Source: Polaribacter marinus (GTDB lineage Bacteria; Bacteroidota; Bacteroidia; Flavobacteriales; Flavobacteriaceae). Taken from it: a DNA stretch of 64,000 nt. The stretch covers positions 124,001 through 188,000 of the forward strand of contig NZ_JAKQYM010000007.1 in assembly GCF_022662535.1 (NCBI RefSeq), given 5' to 3'. Under the pieces are notes generated by a model that was given only the letters and a program-made list of their open reading frames with translations, did no database searches and was not told the DNA's origin. The position numbers and the translations under genes are program-made. This document shows, piece after piece, positions 1 to 9,403 of the stretch. Each line of letters opens with the position of its first letter. Within the stretch, counting starts at the first letter, position 1.

Positions 1-3000
1 GCAACTTTATTAGCAATTTTAGATCCTTTTGGTTCTTCTGCATCTGAATATTATACCAAATATTGGACAGTTTCTGAGCAAAATGAATTACAGTTACCGA
101 TTAAAGAATTCATTATTTATAACAGATTGTTGTGGTTAGCCATTTCTTCCTTAATTTTTGGATTGGTATATAGGTACTTTAAATTTGGTCAGAATGCCAT
201 TTCTATTTCTTTTAGAAAATCTAAATCAGAAAGAGTCACAAAATCTAATTTTAGCGGAATTACAAGAATAATTTTACCAAAAGTAACACACAATTATTCT
301 TTTATTCAGAATTTAAAAGTGATGTGGAAATTGTCTAACATCGATTTTAAATACATCTTTAAGAGTTTACCATTTATCTGTATTCTTATTGTTGGTATTT
401 TAATGTTAGTTGGAACTTTGTTTAGTTCTAGTGAAATTTTTGGAACAGATACGCTTCCTGTAACTTGGCAAATGTTGGGGGGAGGGAATGTTTTTAGTTT
501 GTTAGTAATAAATATTTGTACTTTTTTATACGCAGGTATGTTGGTGCAAAGAGCAAGAACTGCTAAAATAAGCCATTTGGTAGATAGTACACCAATACCA
601 AATTGGACGTTATTATTTTCTAAACTAATAGCTTTATTAAAAATGCAAGTTGTTTTATTGGCTGTAATTATGGTATCTGGAATGTTATTTCAAGTTTATA
701 AAGGATATTATAATTTTGAAATAGGACATTATTTAAAAGAATTATATGGTTTAAAATTTTTAAATTATATAGTGTGGGCCTTTTTAGCCATATTTATACA
801 AACATTATTTAAAAACCAATATTTAGGGTTATTAGTATTGTTGATTATTGCTATTGGAATTCCTTTTTTATCTTTAGTTGGAATTGAGTTGTCAATCTTT
901 AAATACAATGAAGGTCCTGGTTATAGTTATTCAGATATGAATGGTTATGGATCTGCTTTATCGAGATATTTATGGTATAAATTGTATTGGATCTTAGGAG
1001 GAACATTACTGTTAATTGTTAGTATTTTATTTTGGGTTAGAGGTTTACCAAATTCTTTTCAAGAAAGATTACAAATAACATTAGTAAGATTTAAAACCCC
1101 TCAAAAAATTAGCTTTGCTATCATTTTATTGTCTTTTTTAACTTTAGGATTTACCATTTATCAAGAAACAAAATCTGAAGAAAAAAACACAGCATCTAAG
1201 CAAGCCGAATTAAACGCAGTTAAATGGGAAAAAACGTATAAAAAATACGAAGATTATAAACAGCCAAGGATTGTAGCCGTAAAAGCAGATGTAGCTATTT
1301 ATCCGAAGCAAAGAACTTATAAAGCAAGTGCTATTTACACTATGGTAAATAAAACCAATAAGGCAATAGATAGTATTTTATTAAATCATAATTCATTAGA
1401 GAGTGAGTTTGAGTTTAATAAACCTAATAATTTGGTTTTAGAAGACACTGTTTTTAATTTTGATATTTATAAGTTTGATAAAAAAATACAGCCTGGAGAT
1501 TCTTTGCAATTAACAATTCATGTAAAAAGCAAAGAAAACACTATGTTCGAGCAAAAATCTCCAATAAGAGAAAACGGAACATTTATTAATAATTTTGGAA
1601 TGTTTCCATCTTTAGGATATTCTTCAGGAGGGGAACTTACAGATAATAAAACTCGTAAAAAATACGATTTACCACCCAATAATTTACGTCCTCACCCCTC
1701 AGATTCTACAGCTTTAGGAAACACATATATTTCTAAAGATTCTGATTGGATAGATTTTGAAGCAACAGTTTCTACATCTAAAGACCAAATAGCAATTGCA
1801 CCAGGTTATTTGCAAAAAGAATGGACAGAAGGTGATCGTAAATATTTCCATTACAAAATGGATAGTAAAATATTAAATTTTTATGCTTTTAATTCTGCTA
1901 GATATGAAGTGAAAAAAGAAATGTGGAATGGTATTAGTTTAGAAATTTATTATCACAAACCACATGATTTTAATTTAGATAGAATGATGAAGGGGATGAA
2001 AGCATCTTTAGCATACAATGCGAATAATTTTAGTCCTTATCAGCATAAACAATTAAGAATTATTGAATTTCCAAGAACGGCAGGAACATTTGCACAATCA
2101 TTTGCAAATACAATTCCTTTTTCTGAAGGTTTTGGTTTTATTGCAGATGTAGATGAAGAAAATGAAGATGGTGTAGATTACCCTTTTGCAGTAACGGTAC
2201 ATGAAGTAGCACATCAATGGTGGGCGCATCAAGTTATTGGTGCAGATGTTTTGGGAGCTACAATGTTGTCAGAAAGTATGTCTGAATATGTTGCCTTAAA
2301 AGTGTTAGAGCATCAACATGGAAAACCTAAAATGCGAACATTTTTAAAAGAAGCCTTAGATAGTTATTTAATGCAACGAACTTTTGAAACCAAAAGAGAA
2401 AAACCACTAATGTATAATGACGGTCAAGGTTATATCCGTTATCAAAAAGGATCTTTAGTTTTTTATGCTTTGAGTGATTATATTGGCGAAAAAAAATTGA
2501 ATGGAGCGTTAAAAAAATATGTAGAAAAAGTGAAGTTTCAAGAACCTCCTTATACAACTTCTATAGAAATGGTAGATTATATTAGAAAAGTAACTCCAGA
2601 TTCTTTACAATATGTAATTAAAGATATGTTTGAAACCATTACACTTTATAAAAATAGAATTGTAGAAGCTACAACTACAAAACTAGAAAATGGTAAATAT
2701 CAAGTAGATATTGAATTTGAAGTTTCTAAATATAGAAATGATGAAAAAGGAAAGAAGTTTTACGGAGAAAAAGTAGGAGATACTTTAACTTATAAAACAG
2801 AAAAAATGACCAAACCTGTTTTGTCTGTTCCATTAGCAGATTATATAGATATTGGTATTTTTACTAAAGAAGAAATTGATGGTAAAAAGAAAGAAAAAGA
2901 ATTGTATTTACACAAACATAAAATTACTAAAATCAATAATAAAATTACACTTATTGTTGATGAAAAACCAACAGAAGTTGGTGTAGATCCCTATAACAAA

Positions 3001-3042
3001 TTGATTGATACACAATCTGAAGATAACAGAAGAAAATTATAA
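1..3042 (+). CDS. ABC-2 permease / M1 family aminopeptidase fusion (5' end outside window)
   Basis: The frame is open from base 1, so the true start lies to the left; the first internal TTG at 127 is not convincing as a start. The first ~380 codons are hydrophobic with several membrane spans, like an ABC-2 type permease. The rest is a soluble M1-type metallopeptidase region. The zinc site HEVAH is at 2200-2214, followed by the LSE glutamate about 20 residues on. By family knowledge these fusions are Bacteroidota membrane proteins that may trim peptides at the membrane or belong to an ABC exporter whose ATPase is encoded upstream. The substrate is unknown. The stop overlaps the next ATG by one base. 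Confidence 0.85.
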   Translation, partial: ATLLAILDPFGSSASEYYTKYWTVSEQNELQLPIKEFIIYNRLLWLAISSLIFGLVYRYFKFGQNAISISFRKSKSERVTKSNFSGITRIILPKVTHNYSFIQNLKVMWKLSNIDFKYIFKSLPFICILIVGILMLVGTLFSSSEIFGTDTLPVTWQMLGGGNVFSLLVINICTFLYAGMLVQRARTAKISHLVDSTPIPNWTLLFSKLIALLKMQVVLLAVIMVSGMLFQVYKGYYNFEIGHYLKELYGLKFLNYIVWAFLAIFIQTLFKNQYLGLLVLLIIAIGIPFLSLVGIELSIFKYNEGPGYSYSDMNGYGSALSRYLWYKLYWILGGTLLLIVSILFWVRGLPNSFQERLQITLVRFKTPQKISFAIILLSFLTLGFTIYQETKSEEKNTASKQAELNAVKWEKTYKKYEDYKQPRIVAVKADVAIYPKQRTYKASAIYTMVNKTNKAIDSILLNHNSLESEFEFNKPNNLVLEDTVFNFDIYKFDKKIQPGDSLQLTIHVKSKENTMFEQKSPIRENGTFINNFGMFPSLGYSSGGELTDNKTRKKYDLPPNNLRPHPSDSTALGNTYISKDSDWIDFEATVSTSKDQIAIAPGYLQKEWTEGDRKYFHYKMDSKILNFYAFNSARYEVKKEMWNGISLEIYYHKPHDFNLDRMMKGMKASLAYNANNFSPYQHKQLRIIEFPRTAGTFAQSFANTIPFSEGFGFIADVDEENEDGVDYPFAVTVHEVAHQWWAHQVIGADVLGATMLSESMSEYVALKVLEHQHGKPKMRTFLKEALDSYLMQRTFETKREKPLMYNDGQGYIRYQKGSLVFYALSDYIGEKKLNGALKKYVEKVKFQEPPYTTSIEMVDYIRKVTPDSLQYVIKDMFETITLYKNRIVEATTTKLENGKYQVDIEFEVSKYRNDEKGKKFYGEKVGDTLTYKTEKMTKPVLSVPLADYIDIGIFTKEEIDGKKKEKELYLHKHKITKINNKITLIVDEKPTEVGVDPYNKLIDTQSEDNRRKL

Positions 3043-3704
3043 TGATGAATAAAAAAACAAAAAGAATTCTTACTTCTACTTTTTTTCTGATTGTAGTAAT
3101 TTTACATGTTTACGGACTCTTGGGGCATGAAATGTTGGCATTTTATACAAAACCTTTTTTAATGATTTCTCTTGTTTTAGTTTATTTAGGAGCAACAAAA
3201 AAAGCGAATTTTTGGTATGTTTCTGCAGTGTTTTTTTCTTTTTGGGGTGATGTGTTTTTGCTTTTTAAAGAACAGTTTTTTATACATGGTTTAGCATCAT
3301 TTTTATTTGCTCATGTATTATATATTAAAATATCTGCAGAGTTTTTAAAGAAAATTAACTTACAAAAAGCAGCTTTTATTTCTGTACCGTTTGTAATTTT
3401 TTTAGTGGGCTTAATTTTTCTAATTAAAGATAGTTTAGGAGAAATGTTATTCCCAGTAATTATTTATGGAATCACAATTTCTTCTTTTGGAGCAGTAACT
3501 TTATTAAATTATCTACAAAAAAAGACTACAGAAAATTTGTGGTTGTTTTTAGGAGCTATTATTTTTATGGCATCAGATAACTTAATTGCAATTAATAAAT
3601 TTTATGAGCCTAAAGAGTTTTATGGAATTACCATTATGCTAACTTATATTATTGCACAATATTTAATTTGTAAAGCTATGATTGTTAAAGATTCTAGTTT
3701 GTAA
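3042..3704 (+). CDS. Lysoplasmalogenase / YhhN family membrane protein
   Basis: A 220-residue, almost entirely hydrophobic protein with about seven or eight membrane segments. It shows the YhhN/TMEM86 pattern: a KPFLM motif near residue 36, an FSFWGDVFLL stretch near 66 and a GLASFLFAHVLYI stretch near 83, with conserved acidic residues inside the membrane. Family members hydrolyse the vinyl-ether bond of lysoplasmalogen, but most bacterial homologues are untested. The ATG overlaps the stop of the upstream gene by one base, so the two are probably cotranslated. A second ATG directly follows at 3045. Confidence 0.8.
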   Translation: MMNKKTKRILTSTFFLIVVILHVYGLLGHEMLAFYTKPFLMISLVLVYLGATKKANFWYVSAVFFSFWGDVFLLFKEQFFIHGLASFLFAHVLYIKISAEFLKKINLQKAAFISVPFVIFLVGLIFLIKDSLGEMLFPVIIYGITISSFGAVTLLNYLQKKTTENLWLFLGAIIFMASDNLIAINKFYEPKEFYGITIMLTYIIAQYLICKAMIVKDSSL

Positions 3705-3730
3705 ATAATTAATTTGTTTAAAATTTTTCA

Positions 3731-4810
3731 ATGAAAAAAATCATATTAGTTTTTCTTTTAATAAGCGTTTTTGGTGCGTGTAAAAAGACAAATAATACCA
3801 AACTTACTTTTTTAGATGAATTTGTATTAGCAGATTCAATACCATTTCAGAACTCCATTATTGGCGGACTTTCAGCTATTGATAAAACAAATGGATTTTA
3901 TTACTTTGTAGTTGATGATGCTAGAAATCCACGCTTTTTAAAAGCGAAAATCAATATACAACAAAATGAAATACAAGCTGTAGATTTTAAAGATGTTGTG
4001 TTTTTAAATGATTCGACAACTTCGTATTATAAAGAAAATCACTTAGATTTAGAATCTATCTTTGTAGATGAAGAAACAGAAGAAATTACTTTTGTTGGTG
4101 AAGGCTCTATTCGAAAAAAAAAAGGGTTAACTGTTTTTAAAACAGCTGCAAACGGAAAGTTTATAGAGGCTTATAAACTTCCAGAAAGTTTAAGTAATAA
4201 TAAAATAATAAAACACAATGCAGGTTTTGAAGGTTCATCAAAAAGTATTGATGGTAAAGGATTTTGGGTTGCAATGGAAGCTCCTTTAAAAACCGATGGT
4301 GAAGATCCAACTTTTACAAAGACATCATCACCTATTAGAATTACTTATTATGATAAAGCAACTAAAAAAGCCACAAAACAGTTTGCTTATCAATTAGAAA
4401 GAATTACAAAACCAGCAAAAGGAAAAGTAAATTTAAATGGAGCTACAGCAATTTTAGAATATAAAAAGAATCATTTTTTTATTATAGAAAGAACCTATCA
4501 AAGCGGTTATGGAGCTCACGGAAATATAGTTAGAGTATTTGATGCAACTATAGATAAAGAAACTACCAATGTTTTAGAAATAGATTCATTAAAGAAAACT
4601 ACATTTATTCCTCTTAAAAAACGATTGTTGTTAAATTTTGAAAAAGTTCAAGATCAATTAACTAATGGAATTATTGATAATATAGAGGGGATGACTTTTG
4701 GGCCAATATTAGAGAACGGAAATCAATCTTTAATTTTAATTTCAGATGATAATTTTCAAGTTTATGGTAAACAATTAAATCAATTTGTATTATTAGAAAT
4801 TACAAATTAA
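3731..4810 (+). CDS. Lipoprotein, esterase-like activity of phytase family
   Basis: A 359-residue protein with a lipoprotein signal peptide ending in the lipobox FGAC at about residue 17, so it is anchored in a membrane by lipid. The mature part resembles the phytase-like/esterase-like beta-propeller family: an early GLSAID strand, a LESIFVDEETEEITFVGE strand in the middle and a DNIEGMTFGP strand near the C-terminus. The natural substrate is not known. It follows the YhhN-type gene by 26 bases, possibly in the same transcript. Assignment rests on remembered family motifs. Confidence 0.7.
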   Translation: MKKIILVFLLISVFGACKKTNNTKLTFLDEFVLADSIPFQNSIIGGLSAIDKTNGFYYFVVDDARNPRFLKAKINIQQNEIQAVDFKDVVFLNDSTTSYYKENHLDLESIFVDEETEEITFVGEGSIRKKKGLTVFKTAANGKFIEAYKLPESLSNNKIIKHNAGFEGSSKSIDGKGFWVAMEAPLKTDGEDPTFTKTSSPIRITYYDKATKKATKQFAYQLERITKPAKGKVNLNGATAILEYKKNHFFIIERTYQSGYGAHGNIVRVFDATIDKETTNVLEIDSLKKTTFIPLKKRLLLNFEKVQDQLTNGIIDNIEGMTFGPILENGNQSLILISDDNFQVYGKQLNQFVLLEITN

Positions 4811-4846
4811 AATATCGTTTTATACATTCAACCTCAATAACTATCA

Positions 4847-5365
4847 ATGTTTAGTAACTTAAAACATTCTCTTATAAAAAAAAGATTCAATAAATCTTTA
4901 TTAAACTTTATTGCAGATAAATCAATTTCTCAGAAAGAAATTCTTACTGTAGGGATTTTAACAACAGATGAAATTTCATCACAATTCGACCTTCAAAAAG
5001 AAATAGAGGCTACTTTAAATGTTAGAAATGTAAAGTTATATAGTTATAGAAAGTATGATAAATTAGATGAGGTTTCTTTTAAACACTTTTCGGAAAAAGA
5101 TATCAATTGGAAAGGAAATTTTACCCATCAAAGTTTGCTGGGCTTTTTAGAACAACCATTCGATTTATTAATAGGGTATTTTGATACAAATAATTTGTAT
5201 TTAGAAAATGCAGTTTTACAATCTAAATCTTTATTTAAAACAGGCTTTGCAAATGTAAACCCTCAATTATATGATATAGAAATTGTAGAGGATGTAGAGC
5301 ATTTATCTCAATTTTCTACAGAATTAAAAAAATACTTACAAATTTTAAAAAAGTTAAAAAATTAA
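4847..5365 (+). CDS. DUF6913-like hypothetical protein
   Basis: A 172-residue soluble protein without a signal peptide or membrane segment. It matches my recollection of a flavobacterial family (DUF6913) found just upstream of dapA. Visible features are a basic N-terminal helix (residues 1-20), a central DLLIGYF strand near 107 and an amphipathic C-terminal helix rich in lysine. No catalytic motif is visible. It could be a small accessory or regulatory protein; the function is unknown. It lies 100 bases before dapA, which has its own candidate promoter region. Confidence 0.6.
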   Translation: MFSNLKHSLIKKRFNKSLLNFIADKSISQKEILTVGILTTDEISSQFDLQKEIEATLNVRNVKLYSYRKYDKLDEVSFKHFSEKDINWKGNFTHQSLLGFLEQPFDLLIGYFDTNNLYLENAVLQSKSLFKTGFANVNPQLYDIEIVEDVEHLSQFSTELKKYLQILKKLKN

Positions 5366-5465
5366 ACTTTAAAATTAAAGTTGTTTATTCTTCTTGTAAT
5401 TTGTTTTTTTCTTATCAGCATATCAGGGAATAGTGTAATTTTACAGTATCTAAAAACAAGAAGGA

Positions 5466-6344
5466 ATGCAAAAATTTATAGGAACAGGAGTTGCTTTAGT
5501 AACCCCTTTTAATGAAGATTTAAGTGTAGATTTTGATGCGCTAATTAAATTAGTAAATTACAATATAGATAATGGAACTAATTATTTAGTAATTAATGGC
5601 ACAACCGCAGAAAGTGCTACTATTACAGAAGAAGAAAAACAAGAAATTATAGAGATTATTGTAAAAACAAACAATAAGCGTTTGCCTTTAGTTTTAGGTG
5701 TTGGAGGTAATAATACATTAAAAGTTGTTGAGGAATTAAAAACAAGAGATTTATCTGATATCGATGGAATTCTTTCTGTAGCTCCTTATTATAGCAAACC
5801 TACCCAAGAGGGTTTTTATCAGCACTTTAAAGCCGTTGCAGAAGCTACAGACAAACCTATAATTTTGTACAATGTTCCGGGTAGAACTGCTAAAAATATG
5901 GAGCCTGCAACAACACTTCGTTTAGCAAAAGATTTTTCAAATATTGTAGGCGTAAAAGAAGCAGGAAATAATCAGCAACAATATTATACATTACTTAAAA
6001 ACAAACCAGAAGATTTTTTAATTATTTCAGGTGATGATGACTTAGTACTTGGGGTAACTTTAGCTGGTGGTTCTGGTGTTATTTCTGTAATTGGACAAGC
6101 ATTTCCAAAAGAATTTTCTAAAATGATTCAGTTAGGATTAAAGGGAGAGAATAAAGCAGCTTTTGATATTCATTTTAAAATGATGGATATTGTAGATTTT
6201 ATTTTTGAAGAAAACAATCCTGCCGGAATAAAAACGGTTTTACAAGAATTAAATATTTGTAAAAATGAAGTTCGTTTACCTTTAGTAAAAGCAAGTACAG
6301 AACTTCAATTAAAAATTGCTAATTTTGTAACTAGTTTTAAGTAA
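5466..6344 (+). CDS. dapA: 4-hydroxy-tetrahydrodipicolinate synthase
   Basis: Catalyses condensation of pyruvate with aspartate-4-semialdehyde, the first dedicated step of the diaminopimelate/lysine pathway, in the cytoplasm. At 292 residues it has the normal length. The pyruvate-binding loop NGTTAES is at 44-50 (GTTAES replaces the common GTTGES), the conserved tyrosine Y135 sits in the ILYNVPGR motif, and the Schiff-base lysine is K164 in VGVKEAG. dapF of the same pathway is at 60938-61708. The ATG at 5466 follows an AAGAAGGA purine stretch, one of the few Shine-Dalgarno-like sequences in the window. Confidence 0.96.
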   Translation: MQKFIGTGVALVTPFNEDLSVDFDALIKLVNYNIDNGTNYLVINGTTAESATITEEEKQEIIEIIVKTNNKRLPLVLGVGGNNTLKVVEELKTRDLSDIDGILSVAPYYSKPTQEGFYQHFKAVAEATDKPIILYNVPGRTAKNMEPATTLRLAKDFSNIVGVKEAGNNQQQYYTLLKNKPEDFLIISGDDDLVLGVTLAGGSGVISVIGQAFPKEFSKMIQLGLKGENKAAFDIHFKMMDIVDFIFEENNPAGIKTVLQELNICKNEVRLPLVKASTELQLKIANFVTSFK

Positions 6345-6371
6345 AAAAATATTCCTAAAATTTCAATAAAG

Positions 6372-6878
6372 ATGTTATCAGCAAAAATACAAGACGCATT
6401 AAATAAACAAGTAACAATAGAAGCACAATCTTCTCAAGTATATTTAGCAATGGCTTCTTGGGCAGAAACACAAGGTTTTGAAGGAGTATCGCAGTTTATG
6501 TATGCACATTCAGATGAAGAGCGTATGCATATGTTAAAATTGGTAAAGTTTATAAATGAAAGAGGAGGTCATGCAATAATATCACCTTTAGCAGCACCAC
6601 CAGTATCTTTTGGGTCTTTTAAAGAAATGTTTCAAGAACTTTTTAATCATGAAGTTTCGGTTTCTGCATCAATAAATGATTTGGTAGATATTTCTTTGCA
6701 AGAAAAAGATTATGCAACTCATAATTTTCTACAATGGTATGTTTCAGAGCAAATAGAAGAAGAAGCCTTAGCAAGAAATATTTTAGATAAAATTAGTTTA
6801 ATTGGCGATGATAAAAGTGGTTTTTATCTTTTTGATAATGACATCAAACAACTAATTACAGCTACACCAGCAAAATAA
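6372..6878 (+). CDS. ftnA: Ferritin, non-haem iron storage
   Basis: A 168-residue four-helix-bundle ferritin that oxidises Fe(II) and stores it as a mineral core inside a 24-subunit cage. Ferroxidase residues are visible: E17 in the first helix, and E50 and H53 in the DEERMHM motif. A further glutamate pair follows in QIEEEALA near residue 137. Length and motifs fit bacterial FtnA rather than bacterioferritin, since I see no haem-ligating methionine in the usual place. It starts 27 bases after dapA, probably by readthrough. Confidence 0.95.
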   Translation: MLSAKIQDALNKQVTIEAQSSQVYLAMASWAETQGFEGVSQFMYAHSDEERMHMLKLVKFINERGGHAIISPLAAPPVSFGSFKEMFQELFNHEVSVSASINDLVDISLQEKDYATHNFLQWYVSEQIEEEALARNILDKISLIGDDKSGFYLFDNDIKQLITATPAK

Positions 6879-6990
6879 CATTAACAAACTTTTAGTATCA
6901 TTTTATACGTTTTTTAAGACTTTTTTGCGGATAATTGCAGAACATAATTAACTGTGTAAAAAATCGTTTTATTTATCCATAATTAATCAC

Positions 6991-6998
6991 TAATTTTG
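6991..6998 (+). promoter_or_regulatory. Promoter -7 element TAATTTTG for bamD, near-leaderless
   Basis: TAATTTTG matches the Bacteroidota TAnnTTTG element exactly and ends four bases before the bamD ATG. TTTT at 6967-6970, 20 bases upstream, could be a weak -33 element (consensus TTTG). The transcript would begin at or next to the start codon. Confidence 0.5.
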
Positions 6999-7002
6999 CC
7001 CG

Positions 7003-7863
7003 ATGCAAAAAATTAAAAATTTAGCGTGTTTATTGATGATGAGCCTACTGTTGTTTTCATGTGGGGAATATCAAAAAGTCTTAAACAAAGGTACAACTGA
7101 AGAGCAGTATAAGATGGCTGTAAAAATGTACGAAAGTAAAAAGTATAGCAAAGCTTTACGTTTATTTGAGAAAATCACCCCTTCTTACAGAGGAAAACCT
7201 CAAATGGAACGTATTTCTTTTATGATAGCACAATCTAATTTTAACGAGAAAAACTATTCTTATTCTGGTTATTATTTTGATAGATTTACTAAAAATTATC
7301 CTAAAAGTTCTAAAAGAGAAGAAGCAGCTTTTTTATCTGCTTACAGTTATAAATTAGCATCTCCGGTTTTTAGTAAAGATCCCACAGATACTAACAAAGC
7401 TTTAGAGGCATATCAAAGTTTTATTAACACCTATCCAGATTCTGATAAAATTCCAGAAGCTAATAAGCATTACAAAGAGTTACGTTATAAGTTGCAAAAA
7501 AAATACTTTGAAATAGCAAAAACGTACTATACAACTGCCGATTACGATTTAAGAAATTATAAAGCAGCCATACAAGCCTTTGATAATTTGTTATCAGACT
7601 ATTTAGGGTCAGAATTTAAAGAAGAAGCTTTGTATTATCGTTTAAAAGCAGCTCATGATTTTGTTTTAAAAAGCTACGATCGAAGAAAGCCTGAAAGAAT
7701 TAAAGATGCTATTAAAGCATATGATAAATTAAAAAGAAATTTTCCAAAATCTAAGTATATGGAAGATTCTAATAAAATGTTAGCAACTTTACATAAAGAA
7801 GACGAAAGAGTAAAAGGTTTAATTGCTAAAAGTAAAGAGTTAGAAAATACAAAAAAGAAATAA
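7003..7863 (+). CDS. bamD: Outer membrane protein assembly factor BamD (lipoprotein)
   Basis: A 286-residue lipoprotein with lipobox LLFSC at C20, followed by tetratricopeptide-like helical repeats typical of BamD/YfiO. It is the essential lipoprotein partner of BamA in the complex that inserts beta-barrels into the outer membrane. Repeats are visible at 35-70 (KMYESKKYSKALRLFEKI) and later as YPxSxxxxEA motifs (YPKSSKREEAAF, YPDSDKIPEA). It heads the block rpoZ-coaBC-porD-recN that is typical of Flavobacteria. The internal ATGs at about codon 12 would destroy the signal peptide, so 7003 is the start. Confidence 0.92.
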   Translation: MQKIKNLACLLMMSLLLFSCGEYQKVLNKGTTEEQYKMAVKMYESKKYSKALRLFEKITPSYRGKPQMERISFMIAQSNFNEKNYSYSGYYFDRFTKNYPKSSKREEAAFLSAYSYKLASPVFSKDPTDTNKALEAYQSFINTYPDSDKIPEANKHYKELRYKLQKKYFEIAKTYYTTADYDLRNYKAAIQAFDNLLSDYLGSEFKEEALYYRLKAAHDFVLKSYDRRKPERIKDAIKAYDKLKRNFPKSKYMEDSNKMLATLHKEDERVKGLIAKSKELENTKKK

Positions 7864-7871
7864 TTATTATT

Positions 7872-8192
7872 ATGGATTATAAAGATACAAACGCTGCTAT
7901 AAGTACTATTACTTATAACAAAAATGAGATTGAAGCTGAAACAGAAAATATCTATGAAGCTATTTCTATTATTGCTAAAAGAGCAGAGCAAATTAATTCT
8001 GACTTAAAAAAAGAATTAGTAGATAAATTAGATGAGTTTGCTACTTATAATGATTCTTTAGAAGAAGTATTTGAAAATAAAGAACAAATAGAAGTTTCTA
8101 AATTTTATGAAAGATTACCAAAACCAACTGCAATAGCTGTTGATGAATGGTTAAATCATAAAGTATACCATAGAACTCCAGACACAGAATAA
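7872..8192 (+). CDS. rpoZ: DNA-directed RNA polymerase omega subunit
   Basis: A 106-residue acidic protein of the Rpb6/omega family as seen in Bacteroidota. The core helix IYEAISIIAKRAEQI at about residues 27-41 is the omega signature. The C-terminus is longer and more acidic than in E. coli omega and contains RLPKPTAIAVDEWL. It supports RNA polymerase assembly by binding the beta' subunit. It starts eight bases after bamD and its stop overlaps the coaBC ATG by one base, so translation is probably coupled. Confidence 0.88.
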   Translation: MDYKDTNAAISTITYNKNEIEAETENIYEAISIIAKRAEQINSDLKKELVDKLDEFATYNDSLEEVFENKEQIEVSKFYERLPKPTAIAVDEWLNHKVYHRTPDTE

Positions 8193-9403
8193 TGTCTGTT
8201 TTAAGTGGTAAAAAAATTCTACTTGGCATTACTGCCGGAATTGCTGCTTATAAAACGGCTGGTTTAGTTCGTTTATTTATAAAATTAGGCGCAGAAGTCA
8301 AAGTTATAATGACTCCTGCGTCTAAAGATTTTATAACACCTCTTACGCTTTCTACACTTTCTAAAAATCCTGTTCATTCTACTTTTTACGAAAAAGAAGA
8401 TGAAAATGAATTATGGAACAATCATGTAGAGTTAGGGCTATGGGCAGATTATATGCTTATTGCACCAGCAACTGCAAACACACTTTCTAAAATGACAAAT
8501 GGTACCTGTGATAATTTATTATTAGCTACCTATTTGTCTGCAAAATGCCCTGTATATTTTGCTCCAGCGATGGATTTAGATATGTATATCCATCCATCAA
8601 CAAAAACAAGCATAGATACACTGCAAAGTTTTGGAAATATTTTAATTCCTGCAACTTCTGGAGAGCTAGCAAGTGGTTTAGTTGGTGAAGGAAGAATGGC
8701 AGAACCTAAAGATATTGTCTTATTTATAGAAAAGGACATCTTATCAAAGCTTCCATTACGTGGCAAAAAAGTTTTAATTACTGCGGGTCCAACTTATGAA
8801 GCAATCGATCCCGTTCGTTTTATCGGAAATCATTCTTCTGGTAAAATGGGATTTGAAATAGCAAAAGTAGCTGCAAATTTAGGTGCTGAGGTTTTTTTAA
8901 TAGCTGGCCCTAGTCACCAAAAAATAAATCATTCATTTGTAAAAAGAATAGATGTTGTTTCTGCAGAAGAAATGTACAATGCTGCCCATAATTATTTTAA
9001 TGATGTGGATATAGCAATACTTTCTGCAGCTGTGGCAGATTATAAACTAAAAAATGTTGCTCATCAGAAAATAAAAAAGAAAGATGTTTCGTTAGAGATA
9101 GAGTTAGAACCAACAAAAGATATATTGGCATCTTTAGGTAAAATAAAAAAACATCAATTTTTAGTAGGTTTTGCTCTAGAGACTAATAACGAATTAGCAA
9201 ATGCAAAAGGTAAATTGCAACGTAAGAATTTAGATGCAATTGTATTAAATTCTTTACAAGATAAAGGAGCAGGTTTTGCAACAGACACAAATAAAATTAC
9301 TATTATTGATAAAAATTTAAAAGAAACACCTTTTAAATTAAAGTCAAAAGAGGCTGTTGCAAAAGATATTATGAATGTTATTATAGATAAAATAGATGCG
9401 TAA
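8192..9403 (+). CDS. coaBC: Bifunctional phosphopantothenoylcysteine decarboxylase / phosphopantothenate-cysteine ligase
   Basis: Carries out two steps of coenzyme A synthesis: CTP-dependent addition of cysteine to 4'-phosphopantothenate (CoaB) and FMN-dependent decarboxylation (CoaC). The CoaC half (about 1-185) has the N-terminal flavin motif GITAGIAAYK, the catalytic His in NNHVELG, the APAMDLDM motif (PxMNxxMW type) and SGELASGLVGEGRMAEP. The CoaB half begins at about 188 with KKVLITAGPTYEAIDPVR and carries the NHSSGKMG nucleotide loop. Length 403 residues is normal. It overlaps the next gene by eight bases. Confidence 0.96.
   Translation: MSVLSGKKILLGITAGIAAYKTAGLVRLFIKLGAEVKVIMTPASKDFITPLTLSTLSKNPVHSTFYEKEDENELWNNHVELGLWADYMLIAPATANTLSKMTNGTCDNLLLATYLSAKCPVYFAPAMDLDMYIHPSTKTSIDTLQSFGNILIPATSGELASGLVGEGRMAEPKDIVLFIEKDILSKLPLRGKKVLITAGPTYEAIDPVRFIGNHSSGKMGFEIAKVAANLGAEVFLIAGPSHQKINHSFVKRIDVVSAEEMYNAAHNYFNDVDIAILSAAVADYKLKNVAHQKIKKKDVSLEIELEPTKDILASLGKIKKHQFLVGFALETNNELANAKGKLQRKNLDAIVLNSLQDKGAGFATDTNKITIIDKNLKETPFKLKSKEAVAKDIMNVIIDKIDA

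Noticed and set aside
475..486. G6 run in the first gene as a phase-variation tract
   Set aside because: Only six G with one more G3 nearby, mid-gene in an intact frame; too short to propose slippage.
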